A stretch of 64,000 bases of DNA from Cylicocyclus nassatus (Eukaryota; Nematoda; Chromadorea; Rhabditida; Strongylidae). The stretch spans positions 106,843,769 to 106,907,768 of the forward strand of contig CATQJL010000001.1 of NCBI GenBank assembly GCA_958299035.1, given 5' to 3'. Below are positions 50,243 through 60,349 of the stretch, piece after piece. The number at the start of each line of letters is the position of its first letter. The stretch's first letter is position 1. A program made the position numbers and the translations under genes. The notes beneath the pieces are model-generated. The model was not told where the DNA came from. It was given only the letters and a program-made list of their open reading frames with translations, and did no database searches.

Positions 50243-50471
50243 GTCCGTCGCTTCGGACACTCGATGTCTTCGGTAGGTGGAGGCGAGGCAGAATAATATT
50301 TATTAGAAATAAATAAGTAGACAAAAAACCAGAGGCTGAGTGAACAAACTGAACTGACAATGGCTAACAGCGAGCGCCTTTTATAGCGCTCGTTTCCCGC
50401 GCATTGAGGTCGCAGGCGCCTCAGCGAGGGCAGATCATACGAGAAAACAACTGATCAGAATTAACACAACA
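50237..50471 (-). repeat. 3' LTR of Ty3/gypsy-type element
   Basis: 235 bp, TGTTGTGTCCGTC ... AATTAACACAACA, identical by eye to 54944-55178. TG...CA ends with a short inverted repeat (TGTTGTGT / ACACAACA). A purine-rich tract (CTGGGGGAGG, minus strand) abuts it, as expected of the plus-strand primer site. Confidence 0.95.
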
Positions 50472-50564
50472 CCTCCCCCAGTAGGGTAGTTACACAAAAC
50501 TAGCCTACGATAAAAGCTTGAACTACAAATATGAACAGTTAAGAAATCGGTCATACATAGAAAT

Positions 50565-53500
50565 TCAAACAACTACAAAACTAATGGAACAAACATAAAA
50601 TAACATACTATGGACTAGGTTGGAACCGTTGTACCGGTCTTCTCGTTCTGCTCGAAGCGTTGTTGGTGGCGTGGAGGGCTCGTGGCTTGATGTCGACGTC
50701 GATGTCGTTGAATCCACGGGTGCTGGCGCATCGCTTGCGATCGCTTGCTCGGAATTCTCGTCGGCTGCACTGCTATTCCTTCGTAGAGTGTCGTCTTCTG
50801 TCAAAACATCTAAGAGTATCTTCAGGGCTTCGGATTGTTGATGAAGTTGCTGTCTTAGGGCGACCTGTTCGCTATCGCTTCGATGTCGCAGCTGATTTGC
50901 ATGCTTCTTGCAGATTTCATTGCCAACTATTACTTCGTAGTTGACAGGTCCTATACGTTTCATCACGGTTCCCTTCATCCAGTGGAAGTGGGGTGGCTTC
51001 CACTGCTTAGCGTACACTAAGTCGCCAACTTCGAAGTGTTTCCGAACGACTCCATGCTTCTTGTCAAATTGTTCTTCCATGCGTTCTCTTCTTCTTCGTG
51101 CGAGTGGATCTTCGGCATCTTCTGACATTGGTAGTAACAGACTTAACCTTGTGCGCAAGTTTCTGCCTAAGAACAATTCAGCTGGCGTCTTGTCGTTCAA
51201 ATTCGTGTTTGGTGTTGTCCTATACGCTTGTAACACCACATTTAGAGTCTCTTCTGTTGGCCTCTCCTCCCCCTCTAGTTTCTTGATTCCGCGTTTCAGC
51301 GTATCAACGAAACGCTCTGCTTGCCCATTCGATTGAGGGTGATACGGGGCAGTCCTTATGTGGGTTATTCCACCTTCGTCACACATCTTCTTAAACAAGT
51401 CCGACGTGAACTGTGTACCGTTGTCGCTCACTATTGTTTGCGGTAATCCATACCTTGCAAACAAGTTCTTCAGAGCCTTCACCGTCTTCGCAGCCGAGAT
51501 ATTGCTCATCTCGATCATTTCAGGCCATTTGCTGTAGGCATCTACCACGACCAAGTAGAAGACTCCTTGCATGGGTCCAGCGAAGTCGATGTGTATCCTC
51601 TGCCACACTCGAGTCGCGGATGGCCATGCTTCTAATGGTACTTTCGTCGGATTCTTGGCTAATTCCTGACATTTCGTACATCTTCGTACCAAGTCTTCGC
51701 AATCTTTATCGATGTTCGGCCAGTAGACGTAACTTCGAGCCAGCTTCTTCATCCTCACAATCCCTGGATGACCACTGTGCAGTTCCTTCAGAACATTTCC
51801 TCGAAGCTCCTTGGGTATCACAACTCTTTCGGCTGACATCAGGCATTGCTCCACGATTGACAATGTTTCTCTTCGATTTCGAAAATGTGCCAGTTCTCCG
51901 TTCACGTCTGGCCACTCCCCTTTCTTCATGTAGGTCATCAGTCTTTGTAGTACTGGATCCTTCTTCGTGTAGGATTGCACATCTGATACTGTCACTGGTA
52001 GTTTCCTAATACAATTCTTCAACATGTAATTAACGTCGTTTTCAACGGCAGCTATCACGACGTCTTCTTCGTTATTCTGACTCTTCTTCATCAACCGTGA
52101 CAAGCCATCTGCTTGTCCAAACTTCGTAGTCTTGACATACTTTATGTCGAAGTCATATCCTAACAGGATTGTGGCCCATCTCATGAGTCGGTTAGCGGAG
52201 TAGACTGGAACTCCTTTCTTATCACCGAAGATGGCTAGCAGTGGTTGATGGTCCGTCAGAAGTAGAAACTTTCGTCCAAATATGTACTTGTGGAATTTCT
52301 TGACTGCAAAGACAATTCCCAAGGCTTCCTTTTCGATTTGCGAATAATTCTTTTCTGCTTTCGTAAGAGACCGCGATGCATGTGCAATTGGCTTTTCGGA
52401 TCCATCGGCATATCTGTGCGATATTACGCATCCAATTCCATAATCACTGGCGTCCGCTGCCACGACAATCTTCTGTCTTGGATCATAGTGAGCAAGATTG
52501 AGCTCACTTGACAATGTATCCTTGAGCTTTTCGAAGGCTTCTTGATGTGTTCGTGTCCATTCCCACTTGGCATCTTTCTTGAGCATCGCGTCCAATGGCC
52601 CACGAAGATCCTTGATCTTTGGCATAAACGCTGCATAGTACGTTATCATGCCAAGAAAAGCTCTCAAATGATTAACGTTCTTCGGCTCATCCATCTTCTT
52701 AATTGCTTCGATCTTCTCTGAGTTTGGCCTTCTGCCATTTCGGTCTACTATAAAGCCAAGATATCGTATCTCTGGCTTGCCAAAGGAACACTTCTCTAAG
52801 CGAATCCTGAATCCGTATTCAGCGATCCTTGCAAATACAGCTAACAAGTTCTCCATGTGTTCCTCTTCGGTTCTTCCACAGACCAAGATGTCGTCTAAGT
52901 AGGTTGCTACCCCTTGCAATCCGCTCACCATCTTATTCATTATCTGTTGGAAGATTCCTGGTGCCGTCTTTATGCCAAAAGGCAACCTATTGTACTGGTA
53001 TAAGCCTCTATGTGTGTTGATCACAACCAATTTCTTCGTTTCTTCTGATAACTCCATTTGCAGATAGGCGTCCGACAAATCTATCTGCGAAAATATGGTG
53101 CCTCCATTGAGCGACGCGAATATATCCTCCGGCAATGGCAACGGGTAATCGTACGACTCCAGCGCTTTGTTGAGTCCAGTTGAGAAGTCGGCACACACTC
53201 TCAACTTTCCATTCGCCTTCCTGACGCATACGATAGGAGCTGCCCACTCACTGTGCGTCACTGGACTTATCACCTTTAGTTCCAGTAATCTATCCAACTC
53301 CTTTTCGACGGCTTCGAGCGCAGCATGGGGGACAGGCCTACAAGCCTTGAATACTGGACGAACGTTTTCGTCAACTCTCAGGTGCGCTTTCTCCTTTGTG
53401 CAGAGTCCTAGACCTTCTTCGCAGACTTCTGGGTAGGCTTCCTTTAGCTTCGAAGCGATATCCTTGGTTTGTTCTGCCTTCACTTCGGCAACCATTCTGC

Positions 53501-54818
53501 TTAGGTGATAGGACATATCTTCGTTTTTCTGGATCCATTCTAATCCTAGCAGTGAGTTGTGGGGCGTCACGTATGCGTAGCCTTCGCTTCTGGATCCTTT
53601 GATTTCGTACTCACACCATAGCTTTCCATGGACTTTCATGGAGCCTCCACTAGCGTTCTTGACGATCACGCTTGTTTCCTCCAGCAGTGGAGCACCCATG
53701 CTTCTCCAGATTGCTTCGTTTAGCAAGGTGATATCTGATCCTGTATCCAGTAAGAAACTAACTGGATGACTATTAACTTTCGCTTCCACATATACGCGAG
53801 TCGAATTCACTTCCATTATTGCGTTCGCAATCTTCGCAACACTATGCACTTGGCGTTTTGGTTTCGTCCAACTTCTGTTTTTGCTGGTATCGCTGCTTCT
53901 GTGGATTCTTCGTTTCGAATCTTGCTGAACAAGTGCTTTTTTCTCCGTCACTTGTTCGCAATACTTCTCCTTGTGGCCTGTCTTCTTGCACTTCTTGCAA
54001 TACCACAGCTTCGCTTTGCATTCCCTGGCAAAGTGAGCTTTACCACAGTTCCAGCATTCCAGCTTCTGGGGTCCTTCCTTGCTTGTTGCTTCGACAATCT
54101 TCGTGCAACCAGCCACAGTCTCGCTATCCTTCTTGAGACTAAGGAAGTTTTCGCACTCCAGATACAATTCGTGTAGCGACATCTTTCGTCCAGCCTTGTA
54201 CTCCTTGTCCAGTACGGCTATGAGTCGCTGCCTGATTTCGGCTTCTTTTTGGCTCTTCAGGCCAAAAATCCATAATAGACATTTGATTCCATCGCTATCC
54301 AATTCGTGGATCTTCGCTTTCTCGCATAGTTCGTTCACTCGACCGGTATACATGAGGTAATCTTCGGAATCCGCCTTCTCCAGCTTCAAACACTGGTACC
54401 GCATTGTAAATTCGGAAATCTTGACGTCGAATAGCTGCTTCAGAGTTTCGACGGTTTCTTCGAAGTTAATCGCGGTCACCTCTTTCGGGAGTACATGCCT
54501 CTGATACTTTTCGAAACTGTCCTTGTCGAGTTTCTCGCATAGCAGCCTCACCCTGGCACTTTCTGTGAGCTGCTTCGCATCTTCGACGAAGACCTCCTTG
54601 TAGCGAACGTACCATTTACTGAAGCACATGTCCGCCTCGGGGTCGAAGTAAAACTTTTCGATCCTACTGCTGAGGGCAGACATCACGTTCGGGATTTCGG
54701 CTGAGGTACCGCTTCGTCCAGTGCCTGTGATGTGCTTCAGAAGCTCCATCATTTCTCTTCGTTCTTCTCTCATCTCCTGGAGCAAGATCAGCAGCTCCTC
54801 TGAGCCCATCTTCGTCAT
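50565..54818 (-). CDS. Gag-Pol polyprotein, Ty3/gypsy type (1417 aa)
   Basis: Order along the protein: gag-like helical region (residues ~1-245); two zinc knuckles near 253-290 (CWNCGKAHFAREC, CKKCKKTGHKEKYC); aspartic protease near 355 (LLDTGSDITLL); reverse transcriptase with YLDDILV near 638; RNase H with DASDYG near 786; integrase with the HHCC zinc region near 1012, catalytic aspartates in DFAGP (~1076) and SDNGTQF (~1134), and glutamate in NGQAERF (~1164); then a GPY/F-type module (IGPVNYEV). RNase H before integrase defines Ty3/gypsy and excludes Ty1/copia. Gag and pol share one frame without a shift, so the gag excess would need another mechanism. No chromodomain seen. First methionine of the open frame taken as start, 125 bp from the 5' LTR. 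Confidence 0.95.
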   Translation of the reverse strand: MTKMGSEELLILLQEMREERREMMELLKHITGTGRSGTSAEIPNVMSALSSRIEKFYFDPEADMCFSKWYVRYKEVFVEDAKQLTESARVRLLCEKLDKDSFEKYQRHVLPKEVTAINFEETVETLKQLFDVKISEFTMRYQCLKLEKADSEDYLMYTGRVNELCEKAKIHELDSDGIKCLLWIFGLKSQKEAEIRQRLIAVLDKEYKAGRKMSLHELYLECENFLSLKKDSETVAGCTKIVEATSKEGPQKLECWNCGKAHFARECKAKLWYCKKCKKTGHKEKYCEQVTEKKALVQQDSKRRIHRSSDTSKNRSWTKPKRQVHSVAKIANAIMEVNSTRVYVEAKVNSHPVSFLLDTGSDITLLNEAIWRSMGAPLLEETSVIVKNASGGSMKVHGKLWCEYEIKGSRSEGYAYVTPHNSLLGLEWIQKNEDMSYHLSRMVAEVKAEQTKDIASKLKEAYPEVCEEGLGLCTKEKAHLRVDENVRPVFKACRPVPHAALEAVEKELDRLLELKVISPVTHSEWAAPIVCVRKANGKLRVCADFSTGLNKALESYDYPLPLPEDIFASLNGGTIFSQIDLSDAYLQMELSEETKKLVVINTHRGLYQYNRLPFGIKTAPGIFQQIMNKMVSGLQGVATYLDDILVCGRTEEEHMENLLAVFARIAEYGFRIRLEKCSFGKPEIRYLGFIVDRNGRRPNSEKIEAIKKMDEPKNVNHLRAFLGMITYYAAFMPKIKDLRGPLDAMLKKDAKWEWTRTHQEAFEKLKDTLSSELNLAHYDPRQKIVVAADASDYGIGCVISHRYADGSEKPIAHASRSLTKAEKNYSQIEKEALGIVFAVKKFHKYIFGRKFLLLTDHQPLLAIFGDKKGVPVYSANRLMRWATILLGYDFDIKYVKTTKFGQADGLSRLMKKSQNNEEDVVIAAVENDVNYMLKNCIRKLPVTVSDVQSYTKKDPVLQRLMTYMKKGEWPDVNGELAHFRNRRETLSIVEQCLMSAERVVIPKELRGNVLKELHSGHPGIVRMKKLARSYVYWPNIDKDCEDLVRRCTKCQELAKNPTKVPLEAWPSATRVWQRIHIDFAGPMQGVFYLVVVDAYSKWPEMIEMSNISAAKTVKALKNLFARYGLPQTIVSDNGTQFTSDLFKKMCDEGGITHIRTAPYHPQSNGQAERFVDTLKRGIKKLEGEERPTEETLNVVLQAYRTTPNTNLNDKTPAELFLGRNLRTRLSLLLPMSEDAEDPLARRRRERMEEQFDKKHGVVRKHFEVGDLVYAKQWKPPHFHWMKGTVMKRIGPVNYEVIVGNEICKKHANQLRHRSDSEQVALRQQLHQQSEALKILLDVLTEDDTLRRNSSAADENSEQAIASDAPAPVDSTTSTSTSSHEPSTPPTTLRAEREDRYNGSNLVHSMLFYVCSISFVVV

Positions 54819-54943
54819 GCTGATCTCTTACTTCTGCTGTCGTGCGGTTTCGATTCCTCTCTGAGGTCCTTCGGCTCGATTTCGGGTGTTTCTTCGTCCT
54901 TCGGCTACTTCTTCGACAAGTAGCCGCCGCTCCTGATCGCCAC

Positions 54944-55172
54944 TGTTGTGTCCGTCGCTTCGGACACTCGATGTCTTCGGTAGGTGGAGGCGAGGCAGAA
55001 TAATATTTATTAGAAATAAATAAGTAGACAAAAAACCAGAGGCTGAGTGAACAAACTGAACTGACAATGGCTAACAGCGAGCGCCTTTTATAGCGCTCGT
55101 TTCCCGCGCATTGAGGTCGCAGGCGCCTCAGCGAGGGCAGATCATACGAGAAAACAACTGATCAGAATTAAC

Positions 55173-55178
<6 letters not shown>
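54944..55178 (-). repeat. 5' LTR of Ty3/gypsy-type element
   Basis: 235 bp, identical by eye to the other LTR. The promoter and transcription start would lie in here on the minus strand; no TATA box assigned. Frames inside both LTRs are shadows. Confidence 0.95.
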
Positions 55179-55203
<25 letters not shown>

Positions 55204-55211
<8 letters not shown>

Positions 55212-56468
55212 GTCATTCCGAAAGTAATTTCGGTTTTTTCAAACGGGCGCCACATCTGATGGAACAAAGGTTTCTAAGAGATCTTGGATGCATTCGATGC
55301 AGAATTTTATTCTCTTTTTGAAGATTATGAAATTACCGCAAAACAGTCAATGAGCTTTCAGAAAATAACCAAAATCTGCGACGTATGCTTTGTGAGATGG
55401 TCAAGTTTCACAATTTTTTAAACCTTTCATATCAATCCTCAGAAGGAGTTTAAGTAAAGATTCGACAGAGTAATGCTTATAGAATACAGCGCTACTTTAT
55501 TCCCTTTCTCGTAGCTCGCCGTAATATTTTAAAAGATTTTTTAGCAGAACCATCGAATTTTGGCAGGCCCACTTCAACCACAATCGCATCAAACATCATA
55601 GTTATTCGGAATTTGAGACTACCAAGATGGTACTATGAGTTAGCATTAATTTTACAAAGCAAGTAAGGGTTTACTTGTTCGAAATATCAAATTTCGAGTT
55701 TTTCGGGTACAGCCTTGGGCTCCCTAAAAAAATGAGTTATCATAATTTTATCCCCGGAAACTAAACGAATCGGAAACAAGAAACACCCATTAGAAAGAGG
55801 AGAAAAAGCTGCATCGAATGACACCCGAGCTGCTCAAGGTTTGATGTTCTATTAGGATTTAGCTGTCCAAGTATGGAAATCGGTAGCATCAGTTAAAATT
55901 CTGTTAAAAATGTATGACAAGCTATTGAAAAGAGAAAAAAGTTGCACTGTATTCTATGAGGTCCAGCAGATGTCTTGAGGTAGAATTTTAGTCATAGCAT
56001 TCTAGCAGTATGTACCCTTTGCTTAGCCAGATTGGCTGCAGGAAGACGGGGCTTCGGGGCTTTGTGACCTAGAAGGCTGCTCTCGTCTGCGACGCAGTCT
56101 GCGCCTCCCTCGCGAACATGTTGTCTGACCATTTTCTAGCCTTAATTAAGTCAAGGAGCCCCGCCTTCCAGCCGCCGATCTGGTTGAAGGGTAGGTGCAC
56201 TGTGCAAAAGCGCAAGCCGATTCGATAAGCGGAACCTTCAGAAAGTGAGCGCCAAATGGATTCTCGCGGCTTTTAGCCCACATAAGTACGGCTGTATCCA
56301 GATTGCAAAGTTGCAGATTTGCTTGGCTTGTGTATTTCCAAGGCAATGAATAGCGTAAAAATCATCAAGAATCATGTTTTCTGCGAAAACGGGACCAGAA
56401 AAGAGGTTGTGTAGATAGTCGATTTGTAAAGAGTCTACCTGAGAGTTCAAAAAGATTTTTGCTCAGAT
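55204..56468. other. Mariner-like terminus, then non-genic DNA
   Basis: TTAGGTCATTCCGAAAGTAA at 55204 is a mariner-like end next to the AT run. GGTGTCATTCGATGCAGC shared (inverted) with 49600 lies near 55820. No matching right terminus or gene identified up to 56468. Confidence 0.5.
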
Positions 56469-56484
56469 ATGTGAGGACTAAGAA

Positions 56485-57248
56485 CACAGATGTGGAAAAC
56501 CCAACTTGAACGACATGGTTTCAAGGTGAACATTCTGAAAACCGAATACATGGAAGTGGGTTTGGAAGTGGGTTTCCAAACGCCTGGAACTATTCAAACG
56601 GGAAACACTCTGATAAAGAAGACCACCTCTTTCAAATACTTAGGAAGTCGCATTTCTGCGGATGGCACGCTAGAAGACGAGATATGCGACAGAACGCAGC
56701 TTGGTTGAAGTGGAGAGACCTCATAGGAATTATGTGTGACAAGCGGATGCCAATATACCTAAAATCGCAAATCTATCGTACGATGATCCGACCGACTGCG
56801 ATGTACGGCTGCGAATGTTGGCCTATCACGCACAACGAAGAGCGAAAGCTTAGTACGATGGAAACAAAAATGCTGCGATGGACTCTAGGCATCACAATGA
56901 TGGACCATGTCACAAATGACACCGTACGAGCCATGATGAAAGTCGCCCCAGTTGTCAAAAAATTGCAGGAGATCCGACTTCAGTGGTACGGCCATGTGAA
57001 AAGAAGTGAAGAAGACCTCATTACCAGATCGAGCACGTCAATAGATATATCGGGAAAAAGACCAAAAGGAAGACCGAAACTGAGATGGTTAGATAAAATT
57101 AAAGCGGATCTAAGAGAGCTCAAGCTAGAAGAAGAACAAGCTTTGAATTGCAAGCTGTGGAAGAGACTCACAAGAGCAGCAGACCCCGAATAGAAAAAAA
57201 ACTTTTTTCTTTCATTGGGAAAATGCAAGGATAATAAATAAATAAAAA
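56485..57248 (+). mobile_element. 5'-truncated non-LTR retrotransposon, RTE-like
   Basis: Flanked by a perfect 16-bp duplication ATGTGAGGACTAAGAA (56469-56484, 57249-57264). Contains the reverse transcriptase C-terminal part and a short 3' tail ending in AATAAATAAATAAAAA. Truncation at the 5' end is typical of target-primed insertion. Confidence 0.9.
56490..57193 (+). pseudogene. Non-LTR reverse transcriptase C-terminal part, frameshifted
   Basis: Frame one (56490-56708) has KYLGSRISADGTLEDEI. Frame two (56684-57193) continues AAWLKWRDLIGIMCDKRMP, YLKSQIYRTMIRPTAMYGCE, RLQWYGHVKR and GKRPKGRPKLRWLDKIK. These are the thumb and post-RT motifs of RTE-like elements common in nematodes and flatworms. 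A frameshift lies around 56684-56705. The catalytic palm is absent because of 5' truncation. Confidence 0.85.
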
Positions 57249-57475
57249 ATGTGAGGACTAAGAAGTTGCAAGGACTAAGAAATACTCGCACCCTTAGTCG
57301 GTTTCTGCTACTTTTGTCACTCTTTCACACTTCACATTCTACTGCTTACTTCATCTATCTCGGGTTCCCACAAATCTGTTATGACTTTGTATATCCATCT
57401 TAACAAGAGCCTTTCTCCTGGTACTCTTCCGGAAACTTACAGTGCCTCTAGCGACATAATTCTCTGCTCATCTAC

Positions 57476-57610
57476 TCACAATCGGTACCATTGCAATTGT
57501 TTCTCTAGCATTTTTTGACGATCGTGGTGTTTCATCGTGGCTCTTGTGATATCGTTAGTAACATGGTCCATTATGGTAGTGCCTTCCGCCATCTCAGCAT
57601 ATGTGTCTCC
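57476..57610 (-). pseudogene. RTE-like fragment, opposite strand
   Basis: Minus frame reads TIMDHVTNDITRATMK and LQWYRL, matching TMMDHVTNDTVRAMMK and LQWYGH of the copy at 56485-57248. Too short to place further. Confidence 0.65.
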
Positions 57611-57742
57611 ATCATACCAATCTATGTTCCTCGTTGCTCGTAAACGGCCAATATTCGCTGCGATTATGTCGGGCTTATCACAGCACGGTAATCTGAACTC
57701 TTGGCTCAAGTGGTATCCTCTTATCGCTAGGGATAGGCTTCT

Positions 57743-58640
57743 TAAAGGCAGTGTCAAAGGAAATCTGGGCATATGGGTTTTTCGCCTGGAAACTGTCGAG
57801 GAGGCTCTAGCTAAGGCACTGCCCAAACCGCAAATGATTCATTCACGGCTGAGAAATTCATCCCCAAACACTTCGTTTCTGCGCCGTGACCGTAACACTT
57901 GAGTTTGGCCCCAGCGCGCGAACGTAGTGTTAAAGTCAGCGAAGTCGTTTTCGGATTACGGTCACGGCGTCGAGAAACTCGACGGATAATTTCTATTTCT
58001 CTACGTTTTCTGGTTTGATGATTGATTTTTGATTGTTCTTGAAAGCTGAGTGCGCCGCAAGCCCTTTCTTTCTACGGCTGCAGCTGCGCCAAGAATCAAG
58101 TAGAAAGTAAGGAGGGAGGGGGGGCGCAGCTGGCGATCTCCTCCTCGTTTTTGATTCAAGCATCATTTGGTTATCATTGCCTCATCTTATTTGGTTGTGC
58201 CTCATATTCACTTCCAATCTTAGTGCATTTAATCGCTTTCAGTTCATTTAGACCAAAACATATCAAGTATTTTATCACCAACGTTTTGCCATAATAAGAA
58301 TCTCATGTTAAGCTGGTATTATTTTCGCTTGCAATATCGTTTATTCAAATTTTATATTTGTTAATAGAGGTTTGATCACCCAAGTTTGAGGTAACATCTC
58401 CTCGTGCACAACTCCTTCACTTTAAAGACTCGCGTGGCAGTTGGTATTTTGGTAGCATTGTCAGTGGTATTCCACGATTATAGTACTGACTATATATCTC
58501 GTTCCCACCCATTACACACGGCGCAGGCGCGGCGTTTTTCGGGACGGATTTCTCAGCTGCGAATGAACAATTTGCGCTGTCCCTTGGATAGTGCCTTAGT
58601 TAGGACCTCCTTATCAATTTCCAGGCGAAATACCCTTTAA
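57743..58640. mobile_element. TTAA-bordered foldback carrying an SL1-like sequence
   Basis: Left arm 57770-57895 (TTTTCGCCTGGAAACTGTCG, CTAGCTAAGGCACT, CACGGCTGAGAAATTC) faces its inverse at 58518-58640 (GGATTTCTCAGCTGCGAATG, TTCCAGGCGAAATACCC, TTTAA). The left border TTAAAGGCAG looks like the AGGCAGT family with an extra segment. The loop holds 58369-58490. Borders approximate. Confidence 0.6.
58369..58490 (+). ncRNA. SL1-like spliced-leader RNA candidate, divergent type
   Basis: 58369-58390 matches the SL1 leader at 20 of 22 positions (differences at leader positions 6 and 9), ends GAG and is followed directly by GTAACA, close to the GTAAACA after the C. elegans SL1 leader. ATTTTGG at 58446-58452 fits an Sm site at a plausible distance, and GTCAGT...ACTGAC with inner GTGG / CCAC (58460-58490) could be the 3' hairpin. 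Downstream sequence is unrelated to the other three copies. The middle stem is unclear, so the RNA fold is less sure than the leader match. Confidence 0.6.
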
Positions 58641-58645
58641 GGTTA

Positions 58646-59166
58646 TCTCTTCTTAATTACTATTAATGGATATACGACTAAAATGTTCGAAGGTAGTGAT
58701 TTTAATGTCTAAAGCGCTTCCAATTGTAAATCAGGTAGATCGACTTCGGGCGGATTACAGTACGGTACACGGATCTGCGTATATCAGAGCCTGCGAAGGC
58801 TAACATGAAGCTTCTGACTGCCATGTCGACAAAAACCTGCGTTTACTCAAAAATCTTCTGATCGTCATGCTGCCGTCTAAAGTGGCTTCTGCCATCTCTG
58901 TACTAAGTTGTTTCAAAAGTTCTGTCCGATTTACAGTTGCCTTGTTTTAGAGAGGCTATTTTCTTAGAGTTTTGCACTTATTGCAGAATTACGAATACCA
59001 TCTAGAGGCATTTTTCTTGCTCTATGCAATGCCTTCTGATTCTCTGATATATTTTTTAGTGGTCAGATTTTAAGTCCCGAGATTAAGATATCATAATGCC
59101 GTCATGCTCAGGAAAAATTTCTATAAAGAGAATTTCCACGGCTGTTTGTAAAACTTGTAATATTCT
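58646..59166. other. No recognisable feature
   Basis: Only short frames; no repeat partner seen. Confidence 0.4.
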
Positions 59167-59174
59167 ATAATGAG

Positions 59175-59509
59175 CAGTGGCGTACCCAAGATTTCGGCTC
59201 GGGGGGGGGGGGGGGGGAGTGGCAAAAATTTTTTCGAATGAAGGTGCGTGGCGTCATCCACGCACTCCGGAAATTTTTTTCAGGGGGGGGGGGCTTCTCA
59301 AAATTTTCGCGGGTCCCCAACTGCCCCCTAAAAATTTATTTATAAGGCTGATTTGAATTTTGAAAAGTTAAGAATTATTTTAATTGTTTACAAAAATAAA
59401 CAAGTCACTTGCACATTCTTATAACTCATGTAAGTAACATTCAAAAATTTCGCGACTCGTTTTCGGGGGGGGGGGGGGGCTCCCCCCTGCCCCCCTCGGT
59501 ACGCCACTG
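59175..59509. mobile_element. hAT-type non-autonomous element
   Basis: CAGTGGCGTACCCAAGATTT at the left; CCTCGGTACGCCACTG at the right; 8-bp duplication ATAATGAG (59167-59174, 59510-59517). CAGTGGCGTA ends plus 8-bp duplication are hAT hallmarks. Three poly-G/C runs inside. Non-coding. Confidence 0.92.
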
Positions 59510-59684
59510 ATAATGAGCAGGGGTGTAATCGGCTAACTTAGCACACTTTTTCCTTCCACACAGAGAGATTTATTTTTAAAATTTCAATCCGAAAATCAAA
59601 GACAGTCAGTAATTCAACAAGCGACAACAATCTCCTTACTCAGACAGTCGATGGGATACCCCCGGAGCGGGAGGTATCCGGGGG

Positions 59685-59960
59685 ATATGGGAGGGTCCCG
59701 GGCTCTGCCCAGCGGGGGTTTGCCACTCGTTCTCCGGAGCCCTCCCATTTCACCCATTGTGGTGTTCCGGGGCTCCACCAAAATCTGGCGCACCTCCGGA
59801 GCAGAGATTTGCGAGCCCCGGGGAGGGGTCCCATTCGCCTTCTTGTGACGTCACGGTGCTCCGAACCCCGGAGCACCAAAATGGGTGAGATGGGAAGGCT
59901 CCGGAGCACGAGTGGCAGACCCCCGCTGGGAAGAGCCCGGGACCCTCCCTCTTTATCTGA
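59685..59960. mobile_element. GC-rich foldback
   Basis: GGAGGGTCCCGGGCTCTGCC, GTTTGCCACTCG, CCATTTCACCCAT at 59690-59760 mirror ATGGGTGAGATGGG, CGAGTGGCAGACCCCCGC, GAGCCCGGGACCCTCCC at 59880-59957. Much GC-richer than its surroundings. Long frames through it are palindrome shadows. Confidence 0.75.
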
Positions 59961-59984
59961 GATATTGCTTAAGTTCCTGGCATT

Positions 59985-60349
59985 TTATTCATCCTGGAAA
60001 TAGCCGATTAAACCTGCCCAACTATGAAGAAAGATTGAAAACTCTGTCACTGCACACTCTATTATTCAGGAGAGTTTACAATGATTTAACATTTGCTTTT
60101 CGCATATTGAAGAAGGAAATCAATTTGAGCGTCAGTAAGTATTGGAGGTTCCGGCCATGCTCATCTAGAAGAGCTGTCTTTAACCTAGATTATGGAAGGA
60201 TATTCAGAAAACATTATTCACTAGTTGTTAACTCCTTTTTCTGCCGGACCGCCAGATGGCTTGATCTCTTGCCATACGAGGTTTCGATTCAACCGATAGC
60301 AAGAATTTTATATGCACACTGCAAAAAAATTTGCGGCTTGATTGTTTGA
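59985..60349 (+). pseudogene. Non-LTR retrotransposon C-terminal fragment (CR1-like)
   Basis: NLPNYEERLKTLSLHTLLFR, VYNDLTFAFRILK, and FFCRTARWLDLLPYEV resemble the C-terminal tail after the reverse transcriptase of CR1/jockey-type LINEs (Y..RL..L.L..L..RR...DL...YK... W..LP). The upstream part of the frame is the GC-rich foldback, so the true fragment begins near 59985. No polymerase core. Confidence 0.6.

Larger units (their letters stand above)
50237..55178 (-). mobile_element. Full-length Ty3/gypsy-type LTR retrotransposon
   Basis: 4942 bp between two identical 235-bp LTRs, inserted in an AT microsatellite, so the target duplication cannot be delimited (TATATA both sides). One base inside the 5' LTR (54943 downward on the minus strand) TGGCGATCAGGAGCGG is a candidate tRNA primer-binding site (tRNA ending in ...ATCGCCA). 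A polypurine tract lies beside the 3' LTR. One continuous frame covers gag and pol. No envelope-like frame seen. Identical LTRs and an open frame indicate a very recent insertion. Confidence 0.95.

Noticed and set aside
50565..54818. Many plus-strand frames opposite gag-pol
   Set aside because: Antisense shadows of the retrotransposon frame.
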